Below the pieces are notes generated by a model. That model ran no database searches. It worked only from the letters and a program-made list of their open reading frames with translations, and was not told the DNA's origin. Of a stretch of DNA of 36,443 nt, positions 1 to 8,052 are shown piece after piece (position 1 is the stretch's first letter; each line of letters starts with the position of its first letter). The stretch comes from Candidatus Mediterraneibacter gallistercoris (GTDB taxonomy: Bacteria > Bacillota_A > Clostridia > Lachnospirales > Lachnospiraceae): NCBI GenBank assembly GCA_019119745.1, contig DWWI01000199.1, positions 1 through 36,443 on the forward strand, given 5' to 3'. A program made the position numbers and the translations under genes.

Positions 1-443
1 CTGGCTTGCAAAAGGCGGCAGAAGACAATTCAGGCATATGGCGGACGCCATACAGTGAGATGGAGCCGTGTAAGGCGGAATCGAACTGAGAGCATGAGCA
101 GAGAAGCAGAGTTGGCGGCTGCCACCGTGCAAGCTGGCTTGCAAAAGGCGGCAGAAGGCAATTCAGGCATATGGCGGACGCCATACAGTGAGATGGAGCC
201 GTGTAAGGCGGAATCGAACTGAGAGCATGAGCAGAGAAACAGAGCCGGCGGCTGCCACCGTGCAAGCTGGCTTGCAAAAGGCGGCAGAAGACAATTCAGG
301 CATATGGCGGACGCCATACAGTGAGATGGAGCCGTGTAAGGCGGAATCGAACTGAGAGCATGAGCAGAGAAGCAGAATTGGCGGCTGCCACCGTGCAAGC
401 CAGCTTGCAAAAGGCGGCAGAAGCCAGTTCAGGCATATGGCAG
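1..443. repeat. 133-bp tandem repeat, three full copies plus a partial fourth, palindromes in each unit
   Basis: Units start at 1, 134, 267 and 400, an exact 133-bp period. Copies differ by only a few substitutions, and the fourth decays after about 40 bp. Each full unit carries TATGGCG-GA-CGCCATA (37-52 in the first). Each junction carries TGCAAGC-TG-GCTTGCA, which becomes TGCAAGC-CA-GCTTGCA at the last junction, the exact reverse complement of the others. Outside that, CTGCC and GGCAG can extend the junction stem. The period is not a multiple of three, so the array does not encode a repeated peptide. The array ends about 30 bp before the start of the ANTAR gene and runs off the left edge. 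Its function is unknown. Confidence 0.95.
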
Positions 444-474
444 AGACTATAAGACAGCAGGAGGTGACACGGAT

Positions 475-1023
475 TTGAGTAATATCATAGTTGCGTTTTC
501 AAAAAGGGAAAATGCGGTAAATATAAGAAACATCCTTGTAAAATCCGGGTTCGAAGTGGCTGCTGTCTGTCAGACGGGATCCAAAGTGCTTCAGTATGCG
601 GAGATGTGGAATGACGGAATCGTAGTGTGCGCGGACCGGATGCAGGATATGTATTATACACAGATGCGGGAATACCTTCCGGACGGTTTTGAAATCCTCC
701 TGATCGCACCGGCTGATAAATGGTCTGACGGGCTTCCGGATGGCGTTGTAGGACTGCCCATGCCGATTAAAATATATGATCTGGTCAATACGATCGAGAT
801 GATTCAGCAGACGCAGGAAAGACGGAGACGAAAAAAACGTGAATCAGGGAAGCTGAGAAGCGCGAAAGACCGTCAGATCATTGAAGAAGCAAAAGCACTG
901 CTTATGGAACGGAATAACATGACAGAAGATGAAGCACATAAATATGTGCAGAAGACCAGTATGGAAAGCGGAACGGATATGGTGGAGACGGCGAGGATGA
1001 TATTGACCGTGATGGATAAATAG
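475..1023 (+). CDS. ANTAR-domain response regulator (putative RNA-binding antiterminator)
   Basis: The 182-residue protein has an N-terminal receiver-like fold (about residues 1-115), a basic linker (RRRRKKR), and a C-terminal ANTAR domain (about 127-180: QIIEEAKALLMERNNMTEDEAH). ANTAR domains bind paired RNA hairpins and promote antitermination. The start is TTG at 475, chosen because AGGAGGTG at 459-466 lies 8 nt upstream. The receiver half lacks an obvious phospho-acceptor Asp: the beta-3 segment reads GIVVCADRMQD rather than the usual LLDxxMP, so it may be a pseudo-receiver. The gene lies directly downstream of the tandem repeat, and its own RNA target is not identifiable here. Confidence 0.88.
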   Translation: MSNIIVAFSKRENAVNIRNILVKSGFEVAAVCQTGSKVLQYAEMWNDGIVVCADRMQDMYYTQMREYLPDGFEILLIAPADKWSDGLPDGVVGLPMPIKIYDLVNTIEMIQQTQERRRRKKRESGKLRSAKDRQIIEEAKALLMERNNMTEDEAHKYVQKTSMESGTDMVETARMILTVMDK

Positions 1024-1066
1024 CATCCGGAGCAGATGGAAAACAGATGCGGCAGACAGCTTTCGG

Positions 1067-1095
1067 TTGGATTTCCGCCGGACAGTGTGTATAAT
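1067..1095 (+). promoter_or_regulatory. Probable sigma-A promoter of dapF
   Basis: TTGGAT (1067-1072) and a perfect TATAAT (1090-1095) are separated by 17 nt, about 39 nt before the dapF start codon. Read from sequence only. Confidence 0.55.
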
Positions 1096-1133
1096 GATGG
1101 TGGAACAGTAATTTGAAAGCAAGGGGTATAATT

Positions 1134-1970
1134 ATGAAATTTACAAAGATGCAGGGACTTGGCAATGATTATGTATATGTAAACTGCTTTGAGGAAAAGA
1201 TTGACGATCCGTCGGCGCTGGCGGTCAGGATAAGCGACCGGCATTTCGGGGTCGGAGCTGATGGCCTGATCATGATCAATCCGTCGGATAAAGCGGATTT
1301 TGAAATGGAAATGTACAATGCGGACGGGTCCCGCGGGGAAATGTGCGGAAACGGGATCCGCTGCGTGGCAAAATATGTATATGACTATGGCCTGACAGAC
1401 AAAACGCAGATATCGGTAGAGACACTGGGCGGTATCAAATACCTTGATCTGACAGTGGAAAACGGCAAAGTAAAACTGGTTAAGGTAGATATGGGGAAAC
1501 CAGAACTTGAACCGGCTAAGATCCCTGTTGTGGCAGATGGAGATCGGGCAGTGAATGTACCGATCGTCGTAGACGGACAGGAGTATCATATGACATGTGT
1601 ATCCATGGGAAATCCTCATGCAGTCGTATATGTTGACTGTGATGTAAAGGAATTGCCGCTTGAGATAATCGGACCGAAATTCGAGAATCATGAGCGCTTT
1701 CCAAACAGGATCAATACGGAATTTGTAAGAGTGCTGGACAGAAATACGGTGGAGATGCGCGTGTGGGAGCGTGGATCCGGTGAGACACTTGCCTGCGGAA
1801 CCGGCGCCTGTGCAGTTGCGGTATCCTCTGTACTCAACGGACTGACGGAGAATGAGATGACCGTAAAGCTTCTGGGCGGCGATCTTCAGATAAAGTGGGA
1901 TCGGGAAAAAGATACGGTCTACATGACGGGGCCGGCGGAAGTGGTATTTGACGGAGAATGGAAAGAATAA
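1134..1970 (+). CDS. dapF: Diaminopimelate epimerase
   Basis: This enzyme converts LL- to meso-diaminopimelate for lysine and peptidoglycan synthesis in the cytoplasm. The 278-residue product has the two family signatures holding the catalytic cysteine pair: MCGNGIRC with Cys71 and ETLACGTGACA with Cys221. The N-terminus MKFTKMQGLGNDYV is typical. I chose ATG 1134 over the upstream in-frame TTG at 1113 because AAGGGG at 1121-1126 sits 7 nt before it and the protein then begins at the conserved residues. A bidirectional terminator follows. The length is normal and nothing is odd. Confidence 0.97.
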   Translation: MKFTKMQGLGNDYVYVNCFEEKIDDPSALAVRISDRHFGVGADGLIMINPSDKADFEMEMYNADGSRGEMCGNGIRCVAKYVYDYGLTDKTQISVETLGGIKYLDLTVENGKVKLVKVDMGKPELEPAKIPVVADGDRAVNVPIVVDGQEYHMTCVSMGNPHAVVYVDCDVKELPLEIIGPKFENHERFPNRINTEFVRVLDRNTVEMRVWERGSGETLACGTGACAVAVSSVLNGLTENEMTVKLLGGDLQIKWDREKDTVYMTGPAEVVFDGEWKE

Positions 1971-1992
1971 GAAAATATTTCAGTAATAAAGG

Positions 1993-2031
1993 AAAAACGC
2001 AAAGCTGCAGTCCACAGGCTTTGCGTTTTTT
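1993..2031. terminator. Bidirectional intrinsic terminator between dapF and the tRNA pair
   Basis: Arms ACGCAAAGC (1997-2005) and GCTTTGCGT (2018-2026) pair perfectly. A T-run follows on the plus strand, and an A-run precedes the stem, serving as a U-tract for minus-strand transcription. It can therefore end both dapF and the tRNA transcript. Confidence 0.85.
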
Positions 2032-2044
2032 GGCAAATAAAAAA

Positions 2045-2118
<74 letters not shown>

Positions 2119-2153
2119 ATAAAAAAGGGAAAATGCTTTTAGCAAATTCCCAG

Positions 2154-2225
2154 CTACGGAAAAGGGACTTGAACCCCTACTAACAGAGTCAGAGTCTGCT
2201 GTGCTGCCAATTACACCATTCCGCA
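2154..2225 (-). tRNA. tRNA-Gln (anticodon CTG)
   Basis: This is a 72-nt minus-strand cloverleaf. The acceptor is TGCGGAA pairing TTCCGTA (one G-U) with discriminator G. The anticodon arm is GCAGA-CTCTGAC-TCTGT, giving anticodon CTG, and the T arm contains TTCAAGT. No CCA is encoded. It is the first gene of a two-tRNA transcript, 35 nt ahead of tRNA-Pro. Confidence 0.95.
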
Positions 2226-2260
2226 TCAATTTTTTTCTGTCGCTCACAAGCAACATGGTT

Positions 2261-2288
2261 ATTATAGCAGACTCAACAGAAAAATCAA
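2261..2288 (-). promoter_or_regulatory. Promoter of the tRNA-Gln/tRNA-Pro transcript
   Basis: On the minus strand TTGATT and a perfect TATAAT with a TGC extended -10 are separated by 16 nt, about 35 nt upstream of the tRNA-Gln 5' end. Confidence 0.7.
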
Positions 2289-2497
2289 GCCCTTTTTTAA
2301 ATTTCTTTATAATTAAATTTTCGGGGTGATTTTTCTGAATTTCTAATTCTTTTAATAAATTTTAAAAACATTTTACAAAAAAATCCATATAATGTTCATA
2401 GTTTATCATTATACTATAGCGACAGATACGGAAGTGTATTACTGTGTTGACATTTTTCCGTAAAAAATGTAATTCTGAATGAAAGGAGCTGTTATGT

Positions 2498-2719
2498 ATG
2501 GTAACGGGAGTGTTGAATACTAATTCAAATGCAGGTATCTATATTACCGATGAGAAACAGTCGAAGAGTGTCAATGTCAGACCGGGGCAGTATTTATATC
2601 TGGCTGTCAACGATTGCTGGGTTCCGGTGGTTATTCAGTATTCTCCGCAATCGCGCGGCTGGTTTTTTCAGAATTTGGAAAATATAGATATTGACGGGCA
2701 AACAGTGATGATGAAATGA
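2498..2719 (+). CDS. Small protein of unknown function, possibly DUF5348-like
   Basis: The 73-residue soluble protein has no signal peptide or membrane segment. The pattern GIYITDEK...VRPGQYLYLAVNDCWVP...YSPQSRGWFF alternates short strands with conserved-looking Gly and Trp. It resembles my memory of the small DUF5348 domain, but I cannot confirm that. AAAGGAG at 2482-2488 lies 9 nt before ATG 2498. The overlapping ATG at 2494 leads to an immediate stop. The gene stands alone, with AT-rich DNA on both sides and a hairpin behind it. Function unknown. Confidence 0.75.
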   Translation: MVTGVLNTNSNAGIYITDEKQSKSVNVRPGQYLYLAVNDCWVPVVIQYSPQSRGWFFQNLENIDIDGQTVMMK

Positions 2720-2731
2720 CAGAAAGAGCAG

Positions 2732-2756
2732 AAAACCTGAGTCCGTCAGGTTTTAT
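2732..2756 (+). terminator. Probable terminator of the small-protein gene
   Basis: Arms AAAACCTGA (2732-2740) and TCAGGTTTT (2746-2754) close a 5-nt loop 13 nt after the stop codon. The T-tail is short, so the call is moderate. Confidence 0.55.
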
Positions 2757-2894
2757 ACAATAATGTCATGGAATATTAATAATTTTTAAATTAATGATAG
2801 TATTTTCTTAAAGAATCCCCATTATAATAAATATGTTATATAATGTAAAAAGTATAATAAATATACATAAGATAAATGGGAGATAAATAAGAAA

Positions 2895-3797
2895 ATGCAA
2901 AAGAGAAAACAGCATCATAGGAGCCGCTACAATTATAACGCGATTATCCTGTGTGCGCTGGTGTTTTTTGTGATCGGAGCCACAGCATTCTGTATGGTGG
3001 CAAACAGCCGCGAGGCAGCCAGAGACAAGGCGGAGGCAAAGCGACTGATCACAGAGGAACCGGCAACAGCGGAAGCGGCCGCGACAGCAGTAAAAAACGC
3101 TGTCGAAAAACAGCGGGCAAAAGCATCATCCGTACAGCCGGGAGTGCCGGTCGGGACGGAAGAGCCGACAGATGACGATAAAGTTGTATATCTTACATTT
3201 GATGACGGTCCATCTGAAAATACAAAGAAGATTCTTGATATTCTCGCTGAATATAATGCGAAAGCGACTTTTTTTATAACAGGCGCAAATGAACAGTGCA
3301 GACCCTATATAAAAGAAGCATATGAAGCCGGCCATACTATCGGACTGCATACATATACGCATGACTACGATAAAGTTTATAAATCTGACGAAGCGTATTT
3401 TGATGATCTGGAACAGGTCGGGCAGGTGGTGAAGGAACAGATTGGATTTGTACCGTGTTTTATCCGGTTCCCGGGAGGGTCATCCAATATGATATCGGCA
3501 GAGTATAATAAAGGCATTATGACCAGGCTGGTCAAGTCTGTACAGAAAAAGGGCTATCAGTATTATGACTGGAATCTTGACAGCGGAGATGCCGCCGGAT
3601 GCGGAAAAGAAGAGATCGAGCAGAATGCTACGACAGATAAGATCCATCATGTAATGATACTCTTTCATGATACCCAGACAAAGGATGCGACGGTTGAAGC
3701 ACTGCCGTATGTTTTGAAATACTATACGGATCAGGGATATGAATTCCGGGCAATCGACAGAGACAGCTATGTCAGTCACCATGATGTACAAAACTGA
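2895..3797 (+). CDS. Membrane-anchored polysaccharide deacetylase (NodB/CE4 family)
   Basis: Residues about 14-36 form a signal-anchor helix after a basic N-terminus. An Ala/Glu/Lys-rich spacer follows to about residue 95, then a CE4/NodB domain outside the cell. Visible motifs are TFDDGPS (motif 1), HTYTHD (motif 2, metal-binding His pair), RFPGGSS (motif 3), DWNLDSGD (motif 4) and ILFHDT (motif 5). CE4 enzymes remove N- or O-acetyl groups from cell-wall glycans, most often peptidoglycan in Firmicutes. The architecture matches PdaA- or PgdA-like enzymes, but the exact substrate cannot be read. The ribosome binding site GGGAGA is short. The gene appears monocistronic. Confidence 0.93.
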   Translation: MQKRKQHHRSRYNYNAIILCALVFFVIGATAFCMVANSREAARDKAEAKRLITEEPATAEAAATAVKNAVEKQRAKASSVQPGVPVGTEEPTDDDKVVYLTFDDGPSENTKKILDILAEYNAKATFFITGANEQCRPYIKEAYEAGHTIGLHTYTHDYDKVYKSDEAYFDDLEQVGQVVKEQIGFVPCFIRFPGGSSNMISAEYNKGIMTRLVKSVQKKGYQYYDWNLDSGDAAGCGKEEIEQNATTDKIHHVMILFHDTQTKDATVEALPYVLKYYTDQGYEFRAIDRDSYVSHHDVQN

Positions 3798-3873
3798 CAC
3801 TGAGTTCCTTATTGGAGAGAGCCGGCAGTACCATTTTAAAATTATGAGTTAAAAGCTTAACAGGCTGGAAATA

Positions 3874-3937
3874 TTCGACTTATACCCCTTTCTGTGATAT
3901 GATTACGATTGTATGATCATAAAACAGAAAGGGGTAT
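3874..3937 (+). promoter_or_regulatory. Promoter interleaved with a 14-bp inverted repeat ahead of the GTPase-nuclease gene
   Basis: TTCGAC (3874-3879) and TATGAT (3898-3903, with TGA extended -10) are 18 nt apart. One arm of a perfect inverted repeat, ATACCCCTTTCTGT (3882-3895), fills the promoter spacer. The other arm, ACAGAAAGGGGTAT (3924-3937), contains the ribosome binding site AAAGGGG of the gene starting at 3943. If transcription starts near 3910, only the second arm is in the mRNA, so this would be a DNA operator. A transcript from upstream would hide the ribosome binding site in a 14-bp stem. Confidence 0.65.
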
Positions 3938-3942
3938 TTTCT

Positions 3943-6684
3943 ATGGGAAATACGTCTGATAATAAAGAGAATAAGACAACAGGGCAGAAGTCAAAGCACC
4001 TCAATATTGGTCTTCTCGCCCATGTGGACGCGGGAAAAACCACATTATCGGAAGGCATGCTCTATTTAAGCGGCAGTATCCGGGATATGGGAAGAGTAGA
4101 CCACAGAGATACATTTCTTGACACATATGAGATGGAGAGAGAACGCGGGATCACGATCTTTTCCAAGCAGGCGGTCATGAAGTGGAAAGATATGGAGCTC
4201 ACGCTGCTGGATACGCCGGGGCACGTGGATTTTTCTGCTGAGATGGAGCGTGTGCTGCAGGTGCTTGATTATGCGGTTCTGGTGATCAGCGGTGCAGACG
4301 GAGTACAGGGCCATACCGTGACGCTGTGGCGGCTGCTGAAGAGATACGATGTACCGGTATTTCTGTTTGTCAATAAGATGGACAGAGAAGGAACGGACAG
4401 AAACGCGCTGATGGAGGAGCTTAAAAGCCGGCTGGATGAAGGGTGTACTGACTTTCAACTGATGTCGGACGGGAAACCGGACGATCTCGAGAACCTCGCG
4501 GTCTGTGACGATGCTATGCTCGAAGAGTACCTCGAGACCGGTAAGATCGCGAAAGACACCGTGAGACGCGCGGTGGCAGAACGGAAGATATTCCCCTGCT
4601 GGTTTGGCTCGGCATTGAAAGCAGAAGGAATCACAGAGCTTCTGGAAGGAATCAGAGAATACAGTATCTGTCCGGAGTATCCGGAAGCATTTGGCGCGAA
4701 AGTATATAAGATCGCAAGAGATCCGCAGGGAAACAGACTGACTTATCTGAAAGTCACAGGCGGAGAACTGAAAGTGAAGGAGACACTTCCGGGAGTGGAA
4801 GGAAAGGTAAACCAGATCCGAATCTATTCCGGTGACAGGTATGAAATGGTCCAAAGCGCACAGGCGGGAATGGTCTGCGCAGTAACCGGCCTGGAAGAGA
4901 CCAGTCCGGGGCAGGGAATCGGAGAGGAAAAAGATTCGGATATACCGGCTCTTGAACCGGTACTTACGTATCGTGTTGAACTGCCCGAAGGGTGCGACGT
5001 TCATGCAATGCTCATCAATCTGCGTCAGCTGGAGGAGGAAGAGCCGGAACTTCATATAGTATGGGTTGAGGAGGCTCAGGAAATCCATATCCAGCTTATG
5101 GGCGAAGTGCAGACAGAAGTGCTGCAGCGTTTGATAAAGGAGCGGTACGGAGTTCTTATAGAATTCAGAGAGGGCAGGATCATATATAAAGAGACGATCG
5201 CCGGACCGGTAGAGGGAGTCGGACATTTTGAACCGTTGCGGCATTATGCGGAGGTACATCTCCTGCTGGAGCCGGGAGAGAGAGGATCTGGCTTGCAGTT
5301 TTCATCGGAGTGCAGTGAGGATGTGCTGGACCGCAACTGGCAGAGGCTGATACTGACTCACCTTGACGAGAAGGAACACAGGGGTGTGCTGACCGGATCA
5401 GCGCTGACCGATGTCCGCATTACCCTGATATCCGGCCGTGCGCATCAGAAGCATACGGAGGGGGGAGATTTCCGACAGGCTACATACCGGGCGGTACGCC
5501 AGGGGCTGATGAAAGCCCGGAGTGTACTGCTGGAACCGTATTATGAATTCCGTATGGAACTTCCGATGGAAAATGTAGGACGTGCCATGAATGATATTCA
5601 GCGGATGAATGGAACTTTCTCGGGACCGGAGACGGAAAAAGATCTGGCCGTCCTGACAGGAAGCGCCCCGGTATCGGAAATGCGCGGTTATCAGAAAGAG
5701 TTCGCGGCGTATACCGGCGGCTTCGGGCGAATGTCCTGCATACTGAAGGGTTACGATGTGTGCAGTAATGCTGAGGAAGTTATCGGGGAAATCGGCTACG
5801 ATCCGGAAAGTGATATTGAAAACACGGCGGATTCTGTGTTCTGTGCCCACGGAGCAGGCTTTATTGTGCCGTGGTATCAGGTGGAAGAATATATGCATGT
5901 GGAGAGTCCTCTGAAAAGTACTTTGGAGCAGGAGAAAAGCGAGGAGCGGAGGCAGTCTGCCAAAACTGCCGCTGTCCGGGCTTCTTCAAGGACGATAGAA
6001 CTGCCGCAGGAAGAATTGGATGCAATCTATGTGCGCACGCCGGATCCTGTCCGGAAAAATGTCAGCAGCACGCCGGTGAAAGTGTCGGCTGATCCGGACA
6101 ATGAGCGGAGAAAGACACGTTCAGATATGCCGGCAGACAAGAGAAAGAAACCAGATGGAGAGGAATACCTTCTTGTAGACGGCTATAATATTATCTTTGC
6201 GTGGGACGAGCTGAGGGAACTCTCAGAGATCGATCTGGCGGCGGCAAGAGGGAAACTTGCGGATATCCTGTGCAATTATCAGGGATACCGGAAATGTACG
6301 TTGATCCTTGTGTTCGACGCCTATAAAGTGGAGGGCAATCCCGGTGAGGTATCCAAATACCACAATATCCATATCGTCTACACGAAGGAAGCAGAGACGG
6401 CGGATCAGTATATCGAGAAAACTGTACGAAAGATGGCAAAGAATCATCATGTGACCGTGGCAACGTCAGACGCCCTGGAACAGGTCATTATTCTCGGGCA
6501 GGGCGCGCATCGTATGTCCGCCGCGGGATTGAAAGAAGAAGTGGAGCTTGCAATACAGGAAATCCGCGGTGAGCATCTCGGCAGAGGAGACATTTTACGG
6601 ACATATCTTTTTGACTGTCTGCAGGAAGATACTGCAAAAGAGGTGGAACAGGTAAGGCTGGGGAAGAAAAACTGGCCTGTATAA
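3943..6684 (+). CDS. Tet(M)/EF-G-like translational GTPase fused to a Rae1/YacP-type NYN nuclease domain
   Basis: The product has 913 residues from ATG 3943 (AAAGGGG 8 nt upstream); an in-frame ATG at 3913 has no such site. G motifs are AHVDAGKTTL (26-35), RGITI, DTPGH (90-94) and NKMD (144-147). Domains II-V follow in EF-G order, including GGDFRQATYRAVRQG and ELLEPYYEFRMELP-like stretches typical of ribosomal protection proteins. A charged linker (about 660-740) leads to an NYN/PIN-like domain (about 742-890) with the acidic residues Asp746 (VDGYN), Asp792 (VFDAY), Asp821 (TADQ) and Asp843 (TSD). The last domain resembles B. subtilis YacP/Rae1, a ribosome-associated endonuclease that cuts mRNA in the A site. 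I infer a factor that clears or cleaves on stalled ribosomes; tetracycline protection is possible but not shown. Base use matches the neighbours, so there is no sign of recent acquisition. Confidence 0.9.
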   Translation: MGNTSDNKENKTTGQKSKHLNIGLLAHVDAGKTTLSEGMLYLSGSIRDMGRVDHRDTFLDTYEMERERGITIFSKQAVMKWKDMELTLLDTPGHVDFSAEMERVLQVLDYAVLVISGADGVQGHTVTLWRLLKRYDVPVFLFVNKMDREGTDRNALMEELKSRLDEGCTDFQLMSDGKPDDLENLAVCDDAMLEEYLETGKIAKDTVRRAVAERKIFPCWFGSALKAEGITELLEGIREYSICPEYPEAFGAKVYKIARDPQGNRLTYLKVTGGELKVKETLPGVEGKVNQIRIYSGDRYEMVQSAQAGMVCAVTGLEETSPGQGIGEEKDSDIPALEPVLTYRVELPEGCDVHAMLINLRQLEEEEPELHIVWVEEAQEIHIQLMGEVQTEVLQRLIKERYGVLIEFREGRIIYKETIAGPVEGVGHFEPLRHYAEVHLLLEPGERGSGLQFSSECSEDVLDRNWQRLILTHLDEKEHRGVLTGSALTDVRITLISGRAHQKHTEGGDFRQATYRAVRQGLMKARSVLLEPYYEFRMELPMENVGRAMNDIQRMNGTFSGPETEKDLAVLTGSAPVSEMRGYQKEFAAYTGGFGRMSCILKGYDVCSNAEEVIGEIGYDPESDIENTADSVFCAHGAGFIVPWYQVEEYMHVESPLKSTLEQEKSEERRQSAKTAAVRASSRTIELPQEELDAIYVRTPDPVRKNVSSTPVKVSADPDNERRKTRSDMPADKRKKPDGEEYLLVDGYNIIFAWDELRELSEIDLAAARGKLADILCNYQGYRKCTLILVFDAYKVEGNPGEVSKYHNIHIVYTKEAETADQYIEKTVRKMAKNHHVTVATSDALEQVIILGQGAHRMSAAGLKEEVELAIQEIRGEHLGRGDILRTYLFDCLQEDTAKEVEQVRLGKKNWPV

Positions 6685-6771
6685 AAAAGCGGAAACTGGA
6701 CGTTTTAATAAAACCAGTCGGGTGATAATATACTGTAACAGATAAGAACATACAGAAAAGAGGAATCACCT

Positions 6772-7386
6772 ATGGAACGAAGAAATGAAACGTTGATAAA
6801 ACTGGCGCAGACCGGTTTGATGGCAGCCCTGTGTTTTGTGACATTCACATTTTTGCAGATAAAAATTCCACTGCCGGGAGGCGGAGCCACGTCTTTCCAT
6901 GTCGGAAATGCATTCTGTGTGCTGGCGGCCCTGATCCTGGGCGGATGGTACGGAGGTCTTGCCGGCGCGATCGGGATGGGAATTGCAGATATGATGGATC
7001 CGGTATATATTACAGGCGCTCCCAAGACATTTGTCCTGAAGCTCTGCATCGGACTGATCACGGGACTGATCGCTCACAGGATTGCGAAGATCAATGAGAG
7101 TACAGATAAGAAATATATTTTCCGCTGGAGTATGATCGCTTCAGTTGCGGGACTTGCGTTTAATGTGATCGCGGATCCGCTTGTCGGATTTTTCTATAAT
7201 CAGTATATTCTGGGACAGCCTCAGCAGATAGCAGAAGTACTGGCAAAATGGAGTACGGCTACAACTTTTGTCAATGCGATCCTCTCGGTTGTCATTGCAG
7301 GCGTTCTGTATAATGCACTCAGGCCGGTATTGATGAAAACGGGAATGATCCACCCTGCAAAAGTGAATAGCGCAGGGACGGTTTAA
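6772..7386 (+). CDS. ECF transporter S component (substrate-binding membrane subunit)
   Basis: The 204-residue membrane protein has about six hydrophobic segments. It carries the pattern seen in ECF S components: an N-terminal LAQTGLMAALCFV helix, PGGGATSFHVGNAFCVLAALILG, and a YITGAPKTFVLKLCIGLITG segment. S components bind a vitamin or similar micronutrient and dock on a shared EcfA-EcfA'-EcfT energising module, which is not encoded here. No riboswitch is seen upstream that would name the substrate. GAGG lies about 9 nt before ATG 6772. The gene seems to stand alone. Confidence 0.87.
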   Translation: MERRNETLIKLAQTGLMAALCFVTFTFLQIKIPLPGGGATSFHVGNAFCVLAALILGGWYGGLAGAIGMGIADMMDPVYITGAPKTFVLKLCIGLITGLIAHRIAKINESTDKKYIFRWSMIASVAGLAFNVIADPLVGFFYNQYILGQPQQIAEVLAKWSTATTFVNAILSVVIAGVLYNALRPVLMKTGMIHPAKVNSAGTV

Positions 7387-7500
7387 ATCTGTTCTGACAC
7401 AAAATTACAATATTTTTGATGATTTTTGGCTCATGTAATGGTATTATTAACAAAGTACTATAATAAGTATAATACTATTTACGAGAGTGAGGTATGCGAA

Positions 7501-8034
7501 ATGAATTGTACCAATTGTAATCAGGAAATACCGGACGGCTCGAGATTCTGCCCACATTGCGGAGCAATGCAGCCGGAGGCAACGGGCGCTGATCATGCAC
7601 AAGTACAGGCTGACACAGCCGCGCAGCCGGATGGACAGTATCAGAGCCAGGGCGCTCAGTATCAGGATACGCAGAATTACGGAGCTGGCAGTCAGAATAC
7701 TTCTGCATACGATTATCAGAACAATCAGTATCAGACACCGCCGGTATACCAGTCCTCCTACGAACCGGAAAAACCGATCAACTGGGTTCCGTATCTGGTG
7801 CTGTCGATCATAACAACGGTATGCTGCTGCCTTCCGTTTGGTATCGTCGGCATTGTATATGCGGCAAAGATCAACAGTGCGGTAAACACAGGAGACTATG
7901 CGGAGGCCGAGAGAGCCGCAAGGACTGCAAAAATCTGGATTATTGTTTCAGCGGTAGTCGGCGTTCTGGTTAATATTGTTTTCGTTATAATGACATATGC
8001 GGGAATTTTCGGATCCTATTATTACTATTATTAA
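7501..8034 (+). CDS. Zinc-ribbon CD225/dispanin-family membrane protein
   Basis: The 177-residue product begins with a zinc ribbon (Cys3, Cys6, Cys17, Cys20 in NCTNC and FCPHCG). A Gln/Tyr/Ser-rich disordered stretch follows (about 28-95). The C-terminal CD225/dispanin domain has a first membrane segment with CCCLPFGIVGIVYAAKIN, the amphipathic GDYAEAERAARTAKIW, and a second membrane segment. The tail is YYYYY. CD225 is the fold of animal IFITM proteins; the bacterial role is unknown. I chose ATG 7501 over upstream 7426 because the zinc ribbon starts there and GTGAGGT lies about 8 nt upstream. It is followed 18 nt later by a DUF2752 gene. Confidence 0.88.
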   Translation: MNCTNCNQEIPDGSRFCPHCGAMQPEATGADHAQVQADTAAQPDGQYQSQGAQYQDTQNYGAGSQNTSAYDYQNNQYQTPPVYQSSYEPEKPINWVPYLVLSIITTVCCCLPFGIVGIVYAAKINSAVNTGDYAEAERAARTAKIWIIVSAVVGVLVNIVFVIMTYAGIFGSYYYYY

Positions 8035-8052
8035 AAGGAATCGGTTTTATCA

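Noticed and set aside
30..410. Minus-strand open frame of 126 codons across the tandem repeat
   Set aside because: It is open only because the 133-bp unit lacks stops. The period shifts the frame each copy, the protein does not repeat in register, and no ribosome binding site was identified.
1..443. CRISPR array
   Set aside because: The repeats are contiguous 133-bp units with no unique spacers, and no cas genes are near.
873..1691. 272-codon minus-strand frame
   Set aside because: It lies opposite dapF, whose motifs are intact, and shows no recognisable domain.
2447..2475. TTGACA as the -35 of the 73-residue protein's promoter
   Set aside because: No acceptable -10 is found at 16-18 nt; TAATTC is too poor to call.
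4066..5259. 397-codon minus-strand frame
   Set aside because: Shadow of the GTPase domain; the composition is unlike a real protein and there is no domain.
3943..6684. Recently acquired tetracycline-resistance gene
   Set aside because: No mobile element is near, base use matches neighbours, and the C-terminal nuclease domain is absent from classic Tet(M) proteins.
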